The notes beneath the pieces are model-generated. The model saw only the letters and a program-made list of their open reading frames with translations. It was not told where the DNA came from and searched no databases. A stretch of DNA of 45,526 nt, from the NCBI GenBank assembly GCA_015680685.1, contig MNCI01016437.1, forward strand, positions 114,000 through 159,525. Direction: 5' to 3'. Below are positions 42,041-45,526 of the stretch, one piece after another. The DNA is from Gnetum montanum. Its lineage: Eukaryota; Streptophyta; Gnetopsida; Gnetales; Gnetaceae. The translations under genes were made by a program, and so were the position numbers. Numbering within the stretch: position 1 is the stretch's first letter; every line of letters begins with the position of its first letter.

Positions 42041-44039
42041 TAATCATTTGGGATCCTTAGTTCTTTTTAAGTTTTTGTTTTACAAGTTTTTGTTTTGCAC
42101 ATTTTTGTTTTACACATTTTTTGTTTTACACATTTTTGTTTTACACATTTTTGTTTTACACGTTTTTGTTTCACGTTTTTGTTTTACGCATTTTTGTTTC
42201 ACAACTTTCTTTAACTTTTTTTGTTTTTGTTTTACAACATCGTTCTACTTTTTCATTTCTTGTGTGTGTGTGTGTGTGTGTATGTGTGTGATCCATCCTG
42301 TAAGTTTGTCACCCAATAAGTGTTCTTCATGATGGTATGAACTATTTTTATATTGATTGCTAATGTTTGGTCTTTACCTTTAAATTATGATGTTGATACT
42401 AAGGTATGTTTCTTTTAATATGACAGGCAATGAGTCCACTTCATCCATACATCCAAAACTTTCTATGGTCTCTCTTGGCTTGGAAATGTATAGTCCCTTT
42501 CTAAATAAGAACTTTAACGAATCAATGGCTGGGTATTTCTCGAACTAAGGAAGGACTCAAGGTTTGAAAAGGGTGTGACTTCAAGGGAACTTGATGCATT
42601 TGTGTTGGCCATTCTCTTGGGTGCTTGGATGTGTTCTTCTTGAGTTTTCTTACCGTTTTGATGTTACCCAATTATCGAGAAGCTGAGCTAGTAAAAATAA
42701 CAAAGTCTTTGCATGGTGTGGTTCTCATGCATAAACATATAAAACACAAAAAATAAAATAAAAAATAGTGAGAATTCAAAGCACATCCCTTAGACGAAAT
42801 AATCATTTGGGCTACAAGCACTGGTTATGAAACTAAAATAAAAATGTTTCCTCTAACTAAGGCCCTTCTTGCTCCCCATTCTCTCCTCCTTGTTCGGTTG
42901 GAATGGTTGTGGCTCTTGGGTGAAGACATTCTTGTTACTTCAAAAGGATGGATTGGCCAAATGTATTAATGCACAGTCACTGGAAGTGGTTTGTTTGAGG
43001 CCAGACTTGGAATGGGATCTACTAAGTCACATTAATCATGAAACACACAAGGGGCTGTACACCACCTTGTTGTTGGGACTCCATTCCATTCTCTTCTTTC
43101 CATCATTCTTTTCCATTGTTTACCTCATTGCTAGTTGTATCATTAGTGTATATATTTTGGTGGATGCATTGTTTTCCTTTTAGTAAATTCTTGCAGTTAA
43201 GACTTTAACTCTTGTTCCAAATGACATTCCTAGAGCCTACGGACTCTTTGAATGTGGGTTTGTTAGGGCATTAAGGGCATGAGCTTGCTTTTGGGAGGAC
43301 CCACTGGCTTTCCTATTTGGTGCACTGGTTAAATTCTTTCCCCTAATATTTTTTGCAATCAATTTTATTTTGTTCATTTCCATCTTGACATCTATTTGAT
43401 TGACATTATAGTTGTCTCTTTTTATCCATCTTTCTTATTCCTTTTCTTTTTCCATTCTATCGCTACCGGAGGTTCGCGATTAGTCATGGGGGTACGAGGC
43501 CTAATTTTTTCAATTTTCTCCTAACCCCTACACCTTTGGTAGTCACCAATATTATATCTCCAAATCCGCAATCAGCCATACCACAACTTAGCCAATGGAC
43601 CTTTCACCGCAGCAAGGTATCAATTGCATTATGATTCATTTACCCTTGCTAATATAAAGACTATGTTGTGTGTGCAGATGGCAATCATGCAATAATGGAT
43701 TGGATCTGGAGGAAACACATGGAATGGAGCAGTGCTAAAAGCAGCTATGCAAGGATCAAGATCAATGGCGTGCTTACAGATGGACAACGAAAGGTGTAAT
43801 CTTGGCATTTGCAGTAGCAAAACTTCTTTCTCTCTCTCTTTCTCAACTGCCAAATAAGGCCTAATGTCAAATGTAATAAGGTGTTCACTCTTGTTGTTAT
43901 GAACACCAGTTTTTTCATGTCTTGTAATGATGATCCATTCACATGTCATCCCATTAGTTCCATTTGAGTCAATAATCCCATACCGTCCCAATATTTTGTA
44001 AGGAACTCGAGGACAAGTTTTCATTCAGTCATGGGGGTA
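42014..44039 (+). other. 3' region of E3
   Basis: It has the same order as in E1: polypurine-like tract (42014-42024), T-rich 14-bp repeats and (TG)n (42059-42292), a second tract (43482-43492), a candidate mini-intron with intact GT..CAG (43617-43677) before ATG 43678, and the tract before the LTR (44027-44037). Confidence 0.8.
42869..43183 (+). CDS. Hydrophobic ORF in the env-like position (E3), unknown function
   Basis: This is an open 104-codon frame, with TGG at the codon where E1 and E2 have TGA. It contains AQSLEVVCLRPDLEWDLLSH, HKGLYTTLLLG and a C-terminal stretch of about 35 mostly hydrophobic residues (LHSILFFPSFFSIVYLIASC onward) that could span a membrane once or twice. Homologous frames are at 4361 and 15606. 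No family is recognised; the start codon is uncertain because similarity begins after about residue 15. An alternative is a chance frame in conserved non-coding RNA. Confidence 0.35.
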   Translation: MLPILSSLFGWNGCGSWVKTFLLLQKDGLAKCINAQSLEVVCLRPDLEWDLLSHINHETHKGLYTTLLLGLHSILFFPSFFSIVYLIASCIISVYILVDALFSF

Positions 44040-44858
44040 TGATGGGATGCGATATCGCATGGGCCGCGATATCGCATCCCACATGATATCGCGTCATCCC
44101 CCGCGATATCGCGTACGCGATATCATGGTGCACCGTCAAGTCTATAAATAAGAGGCAGCTCTCCCTTGTTTTCCATCTAGATCTAGACCCTTAGTGAAAC
44201 TCTAGCAGTTTTACCTCTCTAGAGATAGAATATTTTCCATGTGCCCGTAGTAGGAGCTCCAAAGTGAACAGATCTTTATTCGAGAAAATATTGTACCTGA
44301 ACACATGTTTGTGTATGGAAATAAAGATGAACTTCTTGGATAAACCTTGCAGTGCATGGAATAGGCTAATTAGTACTTTATTTATTGTTTATCATTTACA
44401 TGCTTTACTAGTTATTAAATCTTTCTCAATCCTTTGCTCCTAGTTAAGTGCCTCAGTACAACCACTTCGAGCACGTGCGTTACGCTTGGTGATCCTAGCA
44501 ACGATTAACGTTTGGTAACCAAGGTTGCATCAATTCAGGGTGTGAACGGTAAGTGGGAACGGATGCTAATGGTAGGTTAATTAAGGCTTAGTTAGTTAGT
44601 TAAAATTAGTAATTAGTCTCTTCAACCCTTCACCTTATCAGCTTAGGAGATAAAATAGAAAAGCTATAAAAATCATATACCTCAGGCTTACTTAACCATA
44701 CACCGTGACAAATACAAGTAAGTCTAGGAAGACAACGAATAATTAACCTTAAGCGTTCCATGAGGAGTGTAGGCACTTAGTCTGCGGAGTTCGACCGGAT
44801 CGCACATGTTACGCTCGTATTCGTATGGTTGAGTGTAGGGGTACCTTGCCACTCATCA
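44040..44858 (+). repeat. 3' LTR of E3, 819 bp
   Basis: It starts TGATGGG after AGTCATGGGGGTA and ends CTCATCA. It carries the palindrome array (44047-44126), the TATA box (44143-44152), and a single copy of the segment that is repeated in the E1 LTR. Confidence 0.93.
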
Positions 44859-44863
44859 CCAGT

Positions 44864-45526
44864 GATTGTTAGATAGCCATTGCACAAATTCTGAGGTGAT
44901 TTCAGAAACATCTAGCCTATAAGAAGACTTCATTCTCTTAGAAAATATGCAAGCATTGTGTACCATTAAGTGTCATTATCAAGAAATCATTGTATACATC
45001 ATTATCTTGTTATTATTCCTCATTGTACTATCTTTTGTCTGTTGTAAGTGGTTGAAGTGAGTTATACCTCAAAGTACAAGGACCAGCAAATTTAGTTGCA
45101 TTCTTTCCATGTAATTGTTATTCTCTTTTATTGTCTTGTGGGGCTAATATGCTTCTTGCAAGAAGGCATCTTGCTTAAGCTTGTTAGGCTCCTCTAGGAT
45201 CGAGTGTTGGTGTAGCACCATAACACTTTGGAATGGAGCTTAAGTTGCAAAGGTTGTGAGATCCTAGAAACCACATTCTAAGCTTCTCGAGACCTTGCAG
45301 GATTGTGTAGATTCGTTACATTGAATCACTTTAGCGCAAATCTTAGAGCATGTATAGGGTGTCGTACCCTTCAAATAACATTCAAAGAGCAACAAAGTCT
45401 GGAGGTGTGCTAGCGAACTATCCTCTAAGTGTGGACTACCCAAGTTGGGGAACAACATTAATTTCACTGTGTGCTTTATTTCAAAGTATTTTTAATTTGG
45501 GAAACTTATTCTTCCCCGCCACCCAC
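44864..45526 (+). repeat. Distal part of the outer element's 3' LTR (no gene)
   Basis: It continues the LTR interrupted by E3. No ORF is convincing. Sequence around 45190-45460 (TCGAGTGTTGGTGTAGCACC, then GTGTGGACTACCC) looks like R/U5 of a Copia-type LTR, judged from memory. The LTR end lies beyond the window. Confidence 0.45.

Larger units (their letters stand above)
37956..44858 (+). mobile_element. Athila-like element 3 (E3), gag-protease only, decayed coding region
   Basis: A complete insertion with target duplication CCAGT (37951-37955 and 44859-44863), 5' LTR 37956-38545, primer site 38547-38564, degenerate gag-protease to about 42040, the shared 3' region, a polypurine tract at 44027-44037 and 3' LTR 44040-44858. 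Like E1 it lacks pol, and it has the same pol-deletion joint (about 41957-41980). The two LTRs differ at roughly two dozen places over about 450 alignable bases, so it is not recent. Confidence 0.92.
34782..45526 (+). mobile_element. Non-autonomous LTR element with transposase_32-like ORF (runs off the window)
   Basis: A direct repeat starts TGTTGACCTTTTGGTATGTC at 34782 and again at 37471 and matches over about 380 bp. The second copy is preceded by a purine tract (AAAAATGGAAAGA, 37457-37469), as expected for a 3' LTR. Between them lie a transposase_32-like ORF and no RT or integrase. The second copy continues to 37955, is split by E3, and resumes at 44864. Its distal part, with GTGTGGACTACCCAAG near 45430, resembles the U5 of Copia (SIRE/Maximus-like) LTRs; that assignment is tentative. 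The first copy stops matching at 35160, so the 5' LTR has lost its distal part and primer site. Confidence 0.6.

Overview
The window is a repeat-dominated stretch of a land-plant nuclear genome, most likely a seed plant with a large genome; nothing seen fixes the species. The evidence is a family of Athila-like Ty3/gypsy elements with a primer site matching plant tRNA-Asp, RTE- and L1-type LINE debris, tRNA-derived SINEs, and one intron-rich nuclear gene for a plant mitochondrial Era-type GTPase (ERG). That gene is broken. No gene here is clearly functional apart from one intact retroelement ORF.

Layout. 1-6608: Athila-like element 1 (E1). Only the last 27 bases of its 5' LTR are present. It has an intact 1114-codon gag-protease ORF, no pol, a 2-kb 3' region and a complete 3' LTR. 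6609-18422: element 2 (E2), an old decayed relative that still carries RT, RNase H and integrase. It is interrupted in RT by a 2.2-kb solo LTR of another family (10108-12283) and in its 3' LTR by an inverted solo LTR of its own family (17467-18309). E1 probably sits inside the gag of E2. 18423-19944: SINE and LINE debris. 19945-30341: ERG-like pseudogene with eight recognisable exons; its introns hold a 131-162-bp tandem repeat, a SINE, an RTE fragment and an L1 fragment. 30342-34781: intergenic, with no gene recognised. 34782 to the window end: a non-autonomous LTR element with a plant 'transposase_32'-like ORF, whose 3' LTR was hit by Athila-like element 3 (E3, 37956-44858, flanked by CCAGT on both sides).

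How the parts relate. E1 and E3 share the same deletion joint where pol should be, so they form one non-autonomous gag-protease lineage that would need RT and integrase in trans; E2 shows what the autonomous form looked like. All three share a structured 3' region: a T-rich 14-bp repeat, a short hydrophobic reading frame in the env-like position, a candidate mini-intron ending just before an ATG, and three copies of the polypurine tract. Their LTR starts carry arrays of the palindrome GCGATATCGC just upstream of TATAAATAAG.

Limits: all alignments were made by eye. Five single N bases (18949, 33012, 33124, 37230, 38508) look like gap placeholders, and at least three of them coincide with duplicated or missing sequence.
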